64,000 bases of DNA from CAYMPW01 sp964392725 (GCA_964392725.1 CAYMPW010000004.1:6149-70148); one strand, 5' to 3'; counted from the first letter of the stretch, positions 10,150 to 19,284 are shown. Program-made: numbers and translations. Notes: generated from the letters alone by a model not told the origin.

Positions 10150-10157
10150 AATATAAA
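10150..10157 (-). promoter_or_regulatory. TATA-like box of the surface-protein gene
   Basis: AATATAAA on the + strand reads TTTATATT on the minus strand, 25-30 bases before the ATG at 10125. This spacing fits a leaderless archaeal transcript and decides the start codon. No Shine-Dalgarno sequence is visible in front of either candidate start. Confidence 0.55.
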
Positions 10158-10270
10158 CCGACAATTACAGTTATGCTAACATTTTTTTTGCCCCTCTCTT
10201 CTTTATATTATATATTACAACACGAACTCTTATAATGTAAGAAACATTGTCACGGTAGGGACGAGGTACC

Positions 10271-11887
10271 ATGACGGCAACCACGAAAAAATATGACCAT
10301 GAATTGGGTCTGCCCAAGAAAACAAAATCAATTTGCCCAGAATGTGGCAAAATTCTTGAAGCAACACTCTCTGAAATGGATGGGAAAGTTTACATCGACA
10401 AAGAATGTGAAGAGCATGGAAAATTCCATGATCTTTACTGGTCAGATGCAGAATTATTTTTGAAAGCTGAAACCTTCGCTTATGATGGTATTGGTCTCAA
10501 AAACCCCTCAGACAGTACTTTGAAAGAGGGAGAAAACGTACACATTATGATTAAAGACCAGAGAGTTGACATGAAATCATGCACAGCTTTGGCCAACATT
10601 GATCTTACTAACAGATGTAACATGAACTGCCCTATTTGTTTTGCTAACGCAAACCAGGCAGGATATGTTTACGAACCTTCATACGATGAAGTCATCAATA
10701 TGTTGAAAGCACTCAGGAATGAAAACCCAATTAGGTGTACCGCAGTTCAGTTCTCCGGAGGAGAACCTACTGTATATCCTCGTTTGGTTGACGTTATCAG
10801 AGCTGCAAAACAGATGGGTTTCGCACAGGTACAGATTGCAACAAACGGTCTTGCATTTGCAAAGAACCCTGCATTATTGCAGGCATGTAAAGATGCAGGT
10901 CTTAACACAATTTATCTTTCATTCGACGGAGTTTCCGACGATATTTACATTCAGGCAAGAGACCGTAAGATGTTCGGTGTCAAACTGAAAGTTTTAGAAA
11001 ATTTGAGGGCAATGGAAAAAGCACCTTCAGTTGTTTTGGTTCCAACAGTTGTTCGCGGAGTTAACGATCACCAGATTGGTGACATCGTTAAATTTGCATT
11101 CGATAACTCTGATGTAATCCGTGGAGTAAACTTCCAGCCTGTTGCATTCACAGGAAGGATTACCCGTGAAGAACTTGAGTCTGGAAGATTTACACTTACG
11201 GATCTTGTAAAAGAGTTCAACGAACAGACTGGATTCGCAGGTCGTGATGATTGGTATCCTATACCTGTTGTTGCACCTATCTCCAAATTTGCATCAATTC
11301 TCATGGGTCAGAACAAAGTAACGTTCACAACACACCCACACTGTGGTATCGCAACATATCTCTTCCAGGATGACGAAGGCAATGTAATTCCCATGCCCCG
11401 TTTCCTTGATGTGGTTAAATTCTCAGCAGGTCTCAATGAACTCGCAGATAAAGCAGACAAATCCATGTTTAAGAACTATTACGTTCTAAAAGCCGTCAAA
11501 CTCATGGAGTCATGTCTTGACGAATCCAAGATGCCCGGAGAGCTCAAAAAGAAAGATATGGTCGATCTTTTGAAGAATGTCATGAGCGACAAATCAAAGA
11601 AGACTCTTGCAGCATTCTCTTGGAAGATGATGTTCATTGGTGGAATGCATTTCCAGGATTCATACAATTACGACGTAGAAAGGGTTGCGCGCTGTGCAAT
11701 TCACTATATTACTCCCGATTTGAGAGTAATTCCATTCTGCGCATACAACGGCGGTCCGGAATACCGTGAAGAAATCGAGAAGAAATTCTCCGTGCCTCTT
11801 GCGGAATGGAAAGCCAGAAACAAAGAAGAAGCAAAAGCTCTCGATGAGGCAATGATTGTCCCCGACGATCAGAAGCCTGACGCATAA
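10271..11887 (+). CDS. tes: Radical SAM tetraether lipid synthase-like protein
   Basis: Protein of 538 residues. The N-terminus has a rubredoxin-like ligand set (CPEC at 22-25, then C46 and EHGKF), followed by a radical SAM core with CNMNCPIC (C116, C120, C123; CX3CX2C) and the SGGEPT motif. Further cysteines occur at HPHCG and RCAIHY...FCAYNGG in the C-terminal half, compatible with extra Fe-S clusters. This layout matches the MJ0619/MA_1486 family shown to join archaeol chains into tetraethers (GDGT/macrocyclic archaeol). The neighbours agree: a ferredoxin starts 12 bases downstream and geranylgeranyl reductase follows, the same trio I recall from Methanosarcina acetivorans MA1484-1486. The start is supported by GAGGT at 10263. 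Paralogues with other roles exist, so substrate is inferred. Confidence 0.8.
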   Translation: MTATTKKYDHELGLPKKTKSICPECGKILEATLSEMDGKVYIDKECEEHGKFHDLYWSDAELFLKAETFAYDGIGLKNPSDSTLKEGENVHIMIKDQRVDMKSCTALANIDLTNRCNMNCPICFANANQAGYVYEPSYDEVINMLKALRNENPIRCTAVQFSGGEPTVYPRLVDVIRAAKQMGFAQVQIATNGLAFAKNPALLQACKDAGLNTIYLSFDGVSDDIYIQARDRKMFGVKLKVLENLRAMEKAPSVVLVPTVVRGVNDHQIGDIVKFAFDNSDVIRGVNFQPVAFTGRITREELESGRFTLTDLVKEFNEQTGFAGRDDWYPIPVVAPISKFASILMGQNKVTFTTHPHCGIATYLFQDDEGNVIPMPRFLDVVKFSAGLNELADKADKSMFKNYYVLKAVKLMESCLDESKMPGELKKKDMVDLLKNVMSDKSKKTLAAFSWKMMFIGGMHFQDSYNYDVERVARCAIHYITPDLRVIPFCAYNGGPEYREEIEKKFSVPLAEWKARNKEEAKALDEAMIVPDDQKPDA

Positions 11888-11899
11888 TTAGGTGAAATA

Positions 11900-12073
11900 A
11901 TGATAGTAGACTTTGACAAATGCCTGCACTGCGGTGGCTGTGTAGGATCATGCCCCTCGAACGCGATATTCCTTAACGATTATGTGTTGGAATTCAACAG
12001 TTCCTGTAACCGTTGCGGCAGATGTGTTAGACTTTGCCCTGTTCAGGCACTTTCTCTGGAGGCAAAAGTATGA
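11900..12073 (+). CDS. Small 2[4Fe-4S] ferredoxin (57 aa)
   Basis: A 57-codon ORF, below common length cut-offs. It has two complete CX2CX2CX3CP motifs (C8, C11, C14, C18 and C36, C39, C42, C46), the signature of a bacterial-type 2[4Fe-4S] ferredoxin. GGTGA lies 4 bases before the ATG. Its TGA overlaps the ATG of the geranylgeranyl reductase (ATGA), so the two are translationally coupled. The position between a radical SAM enzyme and a flavin reductase makes it the probable electron donor for one or both; the ferredoxin beside Methanosarcina GGR was reported to be needed for full lipid saturation. Confidence 0.93.
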   Translation: MIVDFDKCLHCGGCVGSCPSNAIFLNDYVLEFNSSCNRCGRCVRLCPVQALSLEAKV

Positions 12074-13260
12074 AAACAATAACATGTGATGTTGTAATCG
12101 TCGGCGCCGGTCCCGGTGGAAGTATGGCGGCAAAATTCTGTGCCCAGGGTGGACTTGACACACTTCTTATCGAGAAAAAAGCCGAAATCGGTGCACCTCT
12201 CAGGTGTGCAGAAGGTGTATCCAAAAAATGGCTCGAGGAAGTAGGTATCGAACCTAACCCTGAGTGGATTTGTGCTGATATGGTCGGCGCAGTCATCAAA
12301 TCCCCAAGTGGATTTACATTCAAACTTGATGAGAGCAAAGCTGGAGCAGAAGTTGGATACGTTCTTGAAAGGCATCTTTTCGACAAAGCTTTGGCAAACG
12401 ATGCAATCAAAGCAGGTTCCAAACTTATGATGCGCACATCCTGTACGGATGTAATTGTCGAAAATGACAAGCTTGTCGGAATCAAAGCAAAGAGCATGGG
12501 TGAAGAAATTGAAATTCGTGCAAAGTGCATTATTGCAGCAGATGGATTCGAATCCCAGGTTGCAAGATGGGCTGGAGTAGATACAACATTGGATCTCAAT
12601 GATTTATGCTCCTGTTTACAGTACAGAATGGTAAACTGCGATGCAGATATGCAATACTGTGAATTCTCTATCGGACCTTCAATCGCACCCGGTGGATATC
12701 TTTGGGTATTCCCCAAGGGCAACGGTGTTGCAAATGTAGGTATTGGAGTTACCGGAACTATGGCAAAGAAAGGCGAAGCAAAATTCTACTTGGATAAATT
12801 CGTCAACAACGACCCCAGATTTGCAAAGAGTCAGGCAGTGGAAGTTGTCGGAGGTTTCGTATCAACTTGCCCCGGTCTCGACTGCGCAGTTGCAGACAAC
12901 CTTATTCTTGTCGGAGATGCAGCAAGGATTATTGACCCCATTACAGGCGGCGGTATCTGTCACGCATGCAGAACCGGTATGTATGCAGGTAAAGTTCTTG
13001 TCGAATGTGCAAAAACTGGAGACTTCTCCAAAGCAGCACTCATGCCATACGAAAAGATGTGGCGCGACAGAATGGAAGACAAGCTCTACAGAAACTGGAT
13101 GGCTAAAGAAAGGCTCGCAGAACTTGACGATGAGACTATCGACCGTGTTGTCGAATTGGTCAGTCAGTCAGATATATCTGAAGTCAACGTATACACTCTC
13201 TTGAAAACAATCAAAGAGAAGTATCCAAAAGTCGTCGAAGGTTTCGAAGACCTTATCTGA
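12070..13260 (+). CDS. Digeranylgeranylglycerophospholipid reductase (GGR)
   Basis: Protein of 396 residues of the geranylgeranyl reductase flavoprotein family, which saturates the double bonds of archaeal ether-lipid chains. Visible are the N-terminal FAD dinucleotide fold (VVIVGAGPGGSMAA), the RCAEGVSKKW segment typical of archaeal GGRs, IIAADGFES, and the second FAD motif LVGDAARIIDPITGGGI. The ATG at 12070 overlaps the ferredoxin stop by 4 bases, which is why longer upstream starts are rejected. Together with the Tes-like enzyme and ferredoxin it forms a lipid-maturation operon ending at the hairpin at 13275. Confidence 0.93.
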   Translation: MKTITCDVVIVGAGPGGSMAAKFCAQGGLDTLLIEKKAEIGAPLRCAEGVSKKWLEEVGIEPNPEWICADMVGAVIKSPSGFTFKLDESKAGAEVGYVLERHLFDKALANDAIKAGSKLMMRTSCTDVIVENDKLVGIKAKSMGEEIEIRAKCIIAADGFESQVARWAGVDTTLDLNDLCSCLQYRMVNCDADMQYCEFSIGPSIAPGGYLWVFPKGNGVANVGIGVTGTMAKKGEAKFYLDKFVNNDPRFAKSQAVEVVGGFVSTCPGLDCAVADNLILVGDAARIIDPITGGGICHACRTGMYAGKVLVECAKTGDFSKAALMPYEKMWRDRMEDKLYRNWMAKERLAELDDETIDRVVELVSQSDISEVNVYTLLKTIKEKYPKVVEGFEDLI

Positions 13261-13274
13261 TTTTAAAAACTCAT

Positions 13275-13305
13275 TTCCCGTGTATTTTACACGGGAATTT
13301 TTTTT
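13275..13305. terminator. Hairpin with T8 between GGR and mevalonate kinase
   Basis: A 9-bp stem with TTCCCGTGT and its complement (13275-13283 and 13289-13297) closes an ATTTT loop and is followed by a run of eight Ts on the + strand. It separates the convergent GGR and mvk genes and is a convincing terminator for the + strand lipid operon. Confidence 0.75.
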
Positions 13306-14239
13306 ACTCTATTTCTGTAAGAAGTACGCCGTCTAAATCTGTATTTACAATAAATGGGAATCCGCCGTGAACGGCAATTGTTTCACAGACTTTTTCAGGT
13401 TGATCAGTAAGTGCAACCATACAACCCCCACCTCCAGATCCTGTCAATTTTGCACCGTATGAATATCTATTCGATGCGTTAACAAGACTGTTCAATTCAT
13501 TACAAGACACGCCCAATATACTCAGGAGTTTGTGATTTTGGGTCATTAATTTTCCAAGCCCAACAACATCATTTTTTGCAAGCATATCAATTCCATCTTC
13601 TGTAATATTTCCGATTTCATCAACAATGTCTGATGCAAAGCGATTTTTATCCCGGTATTTTCTTACTTTTTCAACAAGAGGTCCGGTGGGTGCTTTAATT
13701 CCGGTATACCCAATGACAAATGTCATGCGAGGCGTTGGTGTATTATACACATCCCAGCTATTGTTTCCCTTGGTAATGTTCCACAGCAGAGGGCCCCTTC
13801 CTCTGTTAAGAATAATCCCTCCACCTTGTGTACATGCTGAAGCATCCATGGGACTTGCACGTCCTTGTGCGGTCCATTCAGCTTCGAACGCATCCTCTGC
13901 TATCAATTTTTTATCAATGGGCTTTCCACAGAGTTTTCTAGTTGCTATGGATAATGCTGCAGATAATGCTGCAGAAGAGCCCAATCCCGATCCAGATGGA
14001 ATTTCACTATCTGTATCAATCGAAATTGGGCCACATTCATTACGTTCCATTATAGTTCTGATGTGAGGATGATATTCCTTTTCTGTTGGTTTTCCATTAA
14101 CTCTCAGAGTATCAGAATCGCTTACAGCAACAGTAAATCTGCGATCGATTGCTAGAGCTACAGCAGGTTTGCCGAATACTACGGCATGTTCTCCCAGGAC
14201 AATGAATTTTCCTGGTGCTGATGCAACTACTTCAACCAT
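13304..14239 (-). CDS. mvk: Mevalonate kinase
   Basis: GHMP kinase of 311 residues that phosphorylates mevalonate in isoprenoid synthesis. Motifs: substrate-binding SAPGKFIVLGEHAVVFGKPA at the N-terminus, the ATP-binding IPSGSGLGSSAALS (about 82-95), RASPMDAS with the catalytic Asp region, and the C-terminal KLTGSGGGGCMVAL. Length and motifs match archaeal mevalonate kinases rather than phosphomevalonate decarboxylases. It lies tail-to-tail with the Tes-ferredoxin-GGR operon, so the locus gathers early and late steps of archaeal lipid synthesis. It is the last gene of a minus-strand run; the upstream gene ends one base before its start. Confidence 0.95.
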   Translation of the reverse strand: MVEVVASAPGKFIVLGEHAVVFGKPAVALAIDRRFTVAVSDSDTLRVNGKPTEKEYHPHIRTIMERNECGPISIDTDSEIPSGSGLGSSAALSAALSIATRKLCGKPIDKKLIAEDAFEAEWTAQGRASPMDASACTQGGGIILNRGRGPLLWNITKGNNSWDVYNTPTPRMTFVIGYTGIKAPTGPLVEKVRKYRDKNRFASDIVDEIGNITEDGIDMLAKNDVVGLGKLMTQNHKLLSILGVSCNELNSLVNASNRYSYGAKLTGSGGGGCMVALTDQPEKVCETIAVHGGFPFIVNTDLDGVLLTEIE

Positions 14240-14240
14240 T

Positions 14241-14747
14241 TTATTCGCTCAATTTGTATTCTTTGAGAATTTCGATGATGGCATCGTTTGGATTTCTCTG
14301 GTCGAGAAGAGGCTGAGGAACAGTCCACCAGTGCTCTTCTGCTTCGGCAAGAGCTTTCTCATAACATTCATCATTGTCAAAGTTTTCTCTTTTGATTGTA
14401 AGGAGTGCTTTATGCATTTCTTCAAACAGATTTGTATTGTATCTTTTGTTTACAAGTGAAACAGCTACAAATGTATCCAATCCATAGCTCATTTCGATAG
14501 CAAGCTCATCAGGAATAGCTTCCATAATGAGATCCATCACTCCATTCGCAGCCATCATGAACAAGAGTTCTCTTTTACCTTCTTCCGGGAGTTCTTCCTC
14601 TTCATCAAGAGTCAACACAAGATCTTCGTACCACAATTCTTTCAATGCAGTACATCTGCGAGGGTTCTTTTCCCAAAGTTGGCTTTCGATTGTTTCCATC
14701 TCTTCTTCATCTCCTCCGAAGAGGTTCGCATTAGGATCATTACTCAT
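14241..14747 (-). CDS. Acidic hypothetical protein (168 aa)
   Basis: Not recognised. I choose the ATG at 14747 (MSNDPNANLFGGDEEEME), 4 bases after the stop of the upstream aminotransferase and preceded by a weak GATGAT ribosome site, over the longer in-frame extension that would run into the aminotransferase gene. The N-terminal 60 residues are strongly acidic (Asp/Glu runs); the rest is predicted mostly helical, with no membrane segment and few cysteines. It sits between an aminotransferase and mevalonate kinase in one transcription unit. No function is proposed. Confidence 0.7.
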   Translation of the reverse strand: MSNDPNANLFGGDEEEMETIESQLWEKNPRRCTALKELWYEDLVLTLDEEEELPEEGKRELLFMMAANGVMDLIMEAIPDELAIEMSYGLDTFVAVSLVNKRYNTNLFEEMHKALLTIKRENFDNDECYEKALAEAEEHWWTVPQPLLDQRNPNDAIIEILKEYKLSE

Positions 14748-14751
14748 AATA

Positions 14752-15882
14752 TCATCTTTTTGAAATTTTACGTGCGGTGCTTGCAAGGATATCCATGCCC
14801 GCGTTAATCTTATTCTCGTCTGCAGCATATGAGAATCTCAAATGCCCCTCTCCAAAGGAACCAAATGCAGATCCCGGAGTGCAGATAAGCCCGTCTTTTA
14901 TAAGTTCCATTGCGAAATCTGCGGAACTTATGTTGTAGTCAAATGAGGGGAACGCATAGAACGCTCCCTTTGGAGGCATGATTTCCATCCCCTCAATCTC
15001 ATTGATTCTTTTACAAATCAAATCTCTGCGTGATTTGAATATTTTTCTTGAATTTTCAAGATATGGTTCAATATCTTTCATAGCTTCCAGAAGTCCATAC
15101 ATGGCAGGCATATTCGGACTGGCACATAAATGATACTGCATTTTAATTAAGTTTTCCATAGCATCAGGATTCGCAAACAGCATACCCATACGCCATCCTG
15201 TGACTGCCATCATTTTGGAGAAACCATTTACGACAATTGCGCGGTCCAAACGAGGAATGAAAGAAAGGTGTTTTCCTTCATATACAAATGAATCATACAC
15301 TTCGTCTGAAAGAATGATTATATCTTTTTCCTCAGCCAAATCCAATAATGCTTTGTATGTTTCTTCATTCAAAACACCGCCTGTTGGATTTGAGGGATTG
15401 TTCACTACAAGCATTTTTGTTTTATCTGTGATTTTAGACGTTATGTCTTCAATATCCGGTTGGAAATCTCCCTCAGTAAGGCGATATTCTATCGGATTTC
15501 CACCACAAAGAGTTGTGTGCGGGCTGTAGATTACAAATCCTGGGCTTGGAACAAGGACCTCATCGCCAGGGTCAATAAATGTTTCACAAACTTCCAACAA
15601 TGCAGAAGATCCGCTAGGGGTAATCATAACATTGTCTTGAGAAAGTTTTCCATACATCGAGAATCTGTCTGCACAAGCTTGTCTCAATTCCGGAATTCCA
15701 GGAGTTGGGCCGTATTTGTTTTTCCCGGCCATAGCAGCGCGGTTCATACCTTCGATTGCAGCTATCGGCGGATCTAAATCAGGTTCGCCGAGACCAAGGC
15801 TGATGCTGTTGGGCCCTGCGAGGTCAAACATCTTTCTGATGCCAGACATGGGTATCGATTCAATCCTTTGGGACGGTTTCAT
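14752..15882 (-). CDS. Pyridoxal-phosphate aminotransferase, class I/II
   Basis: Protein of 376 residues of the aspartate aminotransferase fold-type I family. Motifs: SLGLGEPDLDPP near the N-terminus, the NNPSNPTGG substrate/PLP motif, the ILSDEVYD motif with the PLP-binding Asp and Tyr, the Schiff-base lysine in NGFSKMMAVTGWRMG, and the C-terminal LRFSYA arginine that binds the substrate carboxylate. Such archaeal enzymes act on aspartate or aromatic amino acids; the exact substrate cannot be told from the sequence. First gene of the unit running toward mvk; its 5' region is AT-rich. Confidence 0.88.
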   Translation of the reverse strand: MKPSQRIESIPMSGIRKMFDLAGPNSISLGLGEPDLDPPIAAIEGMNRAAMAGKNKYGPTPGIPELRQACADRFSMYGKLSQDNVMITPSGSSALLEVCETFIDPGDEVLVPSPGFVIYSPHTTLCGGNPIEYRLTEGDFQPDIEDITSKITDKTKMLVVNNPSNPTGGVLNEETYKALLDLAEEKDIIILSDEVYDSFVYEGKHLSFIPRLDRAIVVNGFSKMMAVTGWRMGMLFANPDAMENLIKMQYHLCASPNMPAMYGLLEAMKDIEPYLENSRKIFKSRRDLICKRINEIEGMEIMPPKGAFYAFPSFDYNISSADFAMELIKDGLICTPGSAFGSFGEGHLRFSYAADENKINAGMDILASTARKISKR

Positions 15883-15994
15883 GTTTCTGAATGGCAGACA
15901 TAAGATATAGATTATCCCATTATCCGTTATATTTTATTGTAAAAATATCATAGCTCATCGGCAGGTTTATCATATAATTTGTAAATACTGACAC

Positions 15995-16192
15995 ATGCGC
16001 AGTCTCGAAATTTCTGAATATTTTGTTATATCTGCCATTATTGGATTTTTAATGATGCTTATTGGAACATCGATTTATGTATTTTTTATACATGCTACTC
16101 CATATGTATCAATTGGATTATTCATTGTAGGTTTGGTTGTACTGATAATATCTTGTGTTTTGTTTTACTATCCAAACGTACTCAAAAGATAA
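15995..16192 (+). CDS. Small membrane protein (65 aa)
   Basis: A short protein with two predicted membrane helices (about residues 8-30 and 38-58) and a basic C-terminal end (NVLKR). A TATA-like stretch (ATATAA, about 15972) lies roughly 20-25 bases before the ATG, so a leaderless transcript is plausible. It precedes the HD-domain gene by 12 bases and may be co-transcribed with it. No family recognised. Confidence 0.6.
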   Translation: MRSLEISEYFVISAIIGFLMMLIGTSIYVFFIHATPYVSIGLFIVGLVVLIISCVLFYYPNVLKR

Positions 16193-16204
16193 TTAGGTGA
16201 ATCA

Positions 16205-17347
16205 ATGCAAAAAGTTCTCAACATGGATCTTGTCTATATGTTCTTCGGAGCATCCAATATGCACAGATGGAATGATAAGATTCGTCCAATTGATCTCACA
16301 GAATTGGATAAACAGGCGCATAAGGCCGCAATCGCATGGGTTCTCGGAAAATATGAGGAAGAGTCAGGCGGCAGTGTAGATTGGAGAGCTTTAATCGAAA
16401 ATCTTCTTTATTCGTTCATTCAAAGGGTTACATTAACAGATCTCAAACCAGAACTGTTTCACCGCATCGAGCGCGAGCGTAAACAAGAATTAAACACATT
16501 TGTTTTACAGGATTTTGATAGCAATGTTCCAAATTGTGACACACAATTCCGTGATGGATTAAAAGCATATTTGGATTCAGAAGAAAATTCGACTGAGCGT
16601 GCAATAACTGATGCAGCGCACTATCTTGCAACATTGTGGGAATTTAACCTAATCGAAGAATCAAATCGTAAAATGTATGAAACTGATCAAATTAGAGCAG
16701 ATTTAATGAAAACTCTTGAGTTACACTCAGGAGTAAAAGGTGTTCCAGAATTATCTGAAAATAAAGTTTATAGTTTTACCAATTTGATTGGACAATTAAG
16801 ATTTCAAAAGCGTTGGGCAAAGACGCCCAGAGTTCCAGAAACAACAGTACTGGGTCATTCATTAATGGTAGCATCAATGATATTTATGCATGATTTAGAT
16901 TCCAATGCAAATGATTCTCAGGTCTACAATGATTTCTTCACAGCGTTGTTCCATGATTTACCTGAAGTTTTGACAAAAGATGTAATTTCACCAATAAAAC
17001 TCAATGTTGGAGGTTTGGTAGATATATTGGATGAATATGAGCATGAACTCGTAGAGAGTAAAATTATGCCATTGTTGCCTGAGTCATGGCATGATGATTT
17101 AAGATTCATGATTTATGATCCATTCTCCACTAAGGATTCTATCGATCGTGGATTTTGTAACGGTCCCGCTTTGAAAACCTGTGATCTTTTAGCAGCATAT
17201 ATCGAAGCACACGTATCGATGTGTTACGGGATAAAATCTGCAACTCTTGAAAATGGAGAAAAAGATATTCTAAGAAAATTAAACTCTTCCAACACCGGAA
17301 TCGATGTGAAAGAGTTAATTAAAAAGTTTAACGAAATGCATATTTGA
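16205..17347 (+). CDS. HD-domain phosphohydrolase (YfbR-like)
   Basis: Protein of 380 residues. The C-terminal half carries an HD metal-dependent hydrolase domain: VLGHSLMVAS supplies the first His, ALFHDLPEVLTKDVISP the HD doublet, and a later Asp lies in KTCDLLAAY. HDLPE followed by TKDVISP is characteristic of the YfbR/HD_3 group, which includes 5'-nucleotidases. The N-terminal ~170 residues are unassigned. The ATG is preceded by AGGTGA with good spacing. The gene ends 5 bases before the convergent serS stop. Confidence 0.8.
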   Translation: MQKVLNMDLVYMFFGASNMHRWNDKIRPIDLTELDKQAHKAAIAWVLGKYEEESGGSVDWRALIENLLYSFIQRVTLTDLKPELFHRIERERKQELNTFVLQDFDSNVPNCDTQFRDGLKAYLDSEENSTERAITDAAHYLATLWEFNLIEESNRKMYETDQIRADLMKTLELHSGVKGVPELSENKVYSFTNLIGQLRFQKRWAKTPRVPETTVLGHSLMVASMIFMHDLDSNANDSQVYNDFFTALFHDLPEVLTKDVISPIKLNVGGLVDILDEYEHELVESKIMPLLPESWHDDLRFMIYDPFSTKDSIDRGFCNGPALKTCDLLAAYIEAHVSMCYGIKSATLENGEKDILRKLNSSNTGIDVKELIKKFNEMHI

Positions 17348-17352
17348 TTCGT

Positions 17353-18621
17353 TCAGTTTCCAATAACGGTCTGACCCTTCATATATGGTCTGAGAACTTC
17401 AGGAATGGTAACTGTACCATCTTTATTCTGATAGTTTTCAAGTATTGCAACCATAGTTCTTGGGAGTGCAAGTCCTGATCCATTAAGGGTGTGAACAAAT
17501 TCGCTCTTCAAGTGAGGTTCAGGCCTAAACTTGATTTTGGTTCTACGGGCCTGGAAATCTGTAAAGTTGGAACACGAAGATGCTTCCAACCATGTGTCTT
17601 TTCCAGGAGCATACAATTCAAGATCGTAGCACTTGCTACATGAGAAACTCATGTCGCCCGTACAAAGCAAAAGAACACGATATGGAAGGCCAAGGCCTGC
17701 AATCAAATCTTCTGCATTTCCTCTGAGCTCTTCGAGCACATCGTATGAAGTGGATGGTTCTACGAATCTAACCATTTCAACTTTATTGAATTCGTGAACA
17801 CGGATGATTCCTTTTGTATCTGCATGTTTACCGACTTCTCTTCTGAATGAAGGGAGGTAAGCTGTGTAGCAAATGGGAAGTTGTTCTTTTTCAAGAATCT
17901 CATCCCTGAGGAGATTTGTAACCGGAACTTCAGCAGTGGGATTGAGCCACATGTCGTCTTTTTCCAGATAATACATATCGTCCTTCAGATTAGGATACTG
18001 TCCTGTACCTATTACGGATTGAGTGTTTACAATCACGGGGGGAAATACTTCTGTGTATCCCTGGTCGTGGTGTACATCAAGGAAATAGCTAACAAGAGCT
18101 CTTTCCAATCTTGCACCGTCGCCTTTGAGAACATAGAATCCACTTCCTGCAACTTTAACACCACGATCGAAATCGATGATGCCCAAATCTTCTCCGATTT
18201 CAAAATGTTCTTTGGGTTTGAAATCGAATACTCTGCGTTCTCCTTTTTCACAGACCACGATGTTGTCGTGTTCGTCTTTTCCAAGAGGTACGCTTGAGTG
18301 GGGGATGTTGGGAATGTTAAGAACACAATCGTTTCTCACATCTTCAAGAGCTGCAAGTTTTTCATCATTGGATTTAATCTCATCTGATACTTTGCGCATT
18401 TCTGCAATCTTAGCATCTTTTTCGTCACCCTTCGGTGTTTTGGAGATTTCCATAGAAACATCGTTTCTCAATTTTCTGAGGCGGTTATTTCTTTCGGTTA
18501 TGGCTCTCCATTCGGAATCTGCTTCCAGAAACTTATCAAGAATTTCTTCTTTCTTGTTTCTGTTTACAAGCATAGTTCTGATGCCGTCAGGATTTTCTCT
18601 GATTACGTTGACATCAAGCAT
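17353..18621 (-). CDS. serS: Seryl-tRNA synthetase, canonical (bacterial-like) type
   Basis: Protein of 422 residues charging tRNA-Ser (and tRNA-Sec where present). An N-terminal coiled-coil tRNA-binding arm (about 1-110, charged heptads) precedes the class II core: PTAEVPVTNL, motif 2 (PSFRREVG), and motif 3 (GSGLALPRTMVAILENYQ). This is the common SerRS rather than the rare methanogenic type found in Methanococcales and some Methanosarcina. It is the last gene of an rnp4-yhbY-serS unit, starting 10 bases after the yhbY stop. Confidence 0.96.
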   Translation of the reverse strand: MLDVNVIRENPDGIRTMLVNRNKKEEILDKFLEADSEWRAITERNNRLRKLRNDVSMEISKTPKGDEKDAKIAEMRKVSDEIKSNDEKLAALEDVRNDCVLNIPNIPHSSVPLGKDEHDNIVVCEKGERRVFDFKPKEHFEIGEDLGIIDFDRGVKVAGSGFYVLKGDGARLERALVSYFLDVHHDQGYTEVFPPVIVNTQSVIGTGQYPNLKDDMYYLEKDDMWLNPTAEVPVTNLLRDEILEKEQLPICYTAYLPSFRREVGKHADTKGIIRVHEFNKVEMVRFVEPSTSYDVLEELRGNAEDLIAGLGLPYRVLLLCTGDMSFSCSKCYDLELYAPGKDTWLEASSCSNFTDFQARRTKIKFRPEPHLKSEFVHTLNGSGLALPRTMVAILENYQNKDGTVTIPEVLRPYMKGQTVIGN

Positions 18622-18631
18622 TTAAAACCCT

Positions 18632-18925
18632 TCAGAATTTCTTTTGGGATAATGAGGTCCATGTTCTCATATCTGTGAGAATCACAACACTTCCGCGTAC
18701 ATCCACAATCTGCGATGATGTAGCTTCCGCAATCGCTTCTGCAATTTCTTGGGTGTCACTTTCTGCGTTTGAGAGGACCTTAATTTTGATCAGACGGAGT
18801 TTCTTCAGCTGTGCTGTGATCTCCTCATAAAGACTGTCCTTAAGGCCGTCCTTGCCTACGTGCACGGTAGGTGATATTTCCAATGCGCGCCTCATAAGCT
18901 CTTTCCTGGCTTCTTTCTCTGTCAT
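18632..18925 (-). CDS. YhbY/CRM-domain RNA-binding protein
   Basis: Protein of 97 residues consisting of a single CRM (YhbY) domain: RRALEISPTVHVGKDGL with the conserved GKxGL loop, KLRLIKIKVL, and a C-terminal GSVVIL strand. Archaeal YhbY-like proteins are presumed to bind pre-ribosomal RNA. Its start overlaps the Rpp21 stop by 4 bases, so an RNase P subunit and an RNA-binding protein are co-translated ahead of SerRS. Confidence 0.88.
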   Translation of the reverse strand: MTEKEARKELMRRALEISPTVHVGKDGLKDSLYEEITAQLKKLRLIKIKVLSNAESDTQEIAEAIAEATSSQIVDVRGSVVILTDMRTWTSLSQKKF

Positions 18926-19242
18926 TTTCTTTGCTCCTTTAGATAAGGTAAGCGATATATCTCATTGCATTCAGTACAGGTTAAACAAACCATGTGGTTG
19001 GAAAGCCTGACTCTGCAATTAATGCCCGGAACCATAGGAAGAAGACATTTTTTACAAATACGAAATTCTTTTGGAATTTTCGTACGTGTTTTCATACCTA
19101 TGCGGCGGGCTAAAGACACATATCTTTTGGCTCTCTCAGGATGATTTTCCATTACGGCTTCAGTCGAGAGATTCAAAAGAATGCTGATGCGTTCTGCACC
19201 GATTTCGCTTTTCTTTTGCGCTGACATGTGTCTTTTAGACAT
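18922..19242 (-). CDS. rnp4: RNase P protein component 4 (Rpp21)
   Basis: Protein of 106 residues. The helical N-terminal region has ERAKRYVSLARRIGMKTRTKIP, shown here as its two parts ERAKRYVSLARRIG and KTRTKIP, followed by a zinc ribbon with CKKC and CLTC pairs and the PGINCRVRL loop. These are the marks of archaeal Rpp21, which works with Rpp29 in tRNA 5'-end processing. It is the first gene of the rnp4-yhbY-serS unit; a TATA-like sequence (GGATATAAAA on the + strand, 19272-19281) lies about 30 bases upstream. Confidence 0.92.
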   Translation of the reverse strand: MSKRHMSAQKKSEIGAERISILLNLSTEAVMENHPERAKRYVSLARRIGMKTRTKIPKEFRICKKCLLPMVPGINCRVRLSNHMVCLTCTECNEIYRLPYLKEQRK

Positions 19243-19284
19243 GTTGCTTCAAATGACATCAGTAGAGACGTGGATATAAAATGT

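Noticed and set aside
17353..18621. Rare methanogen-type SerRS
   Set aside because: The coiled-coil N-terminal arm and motif 2/3 layout are those of canonical SerRS.
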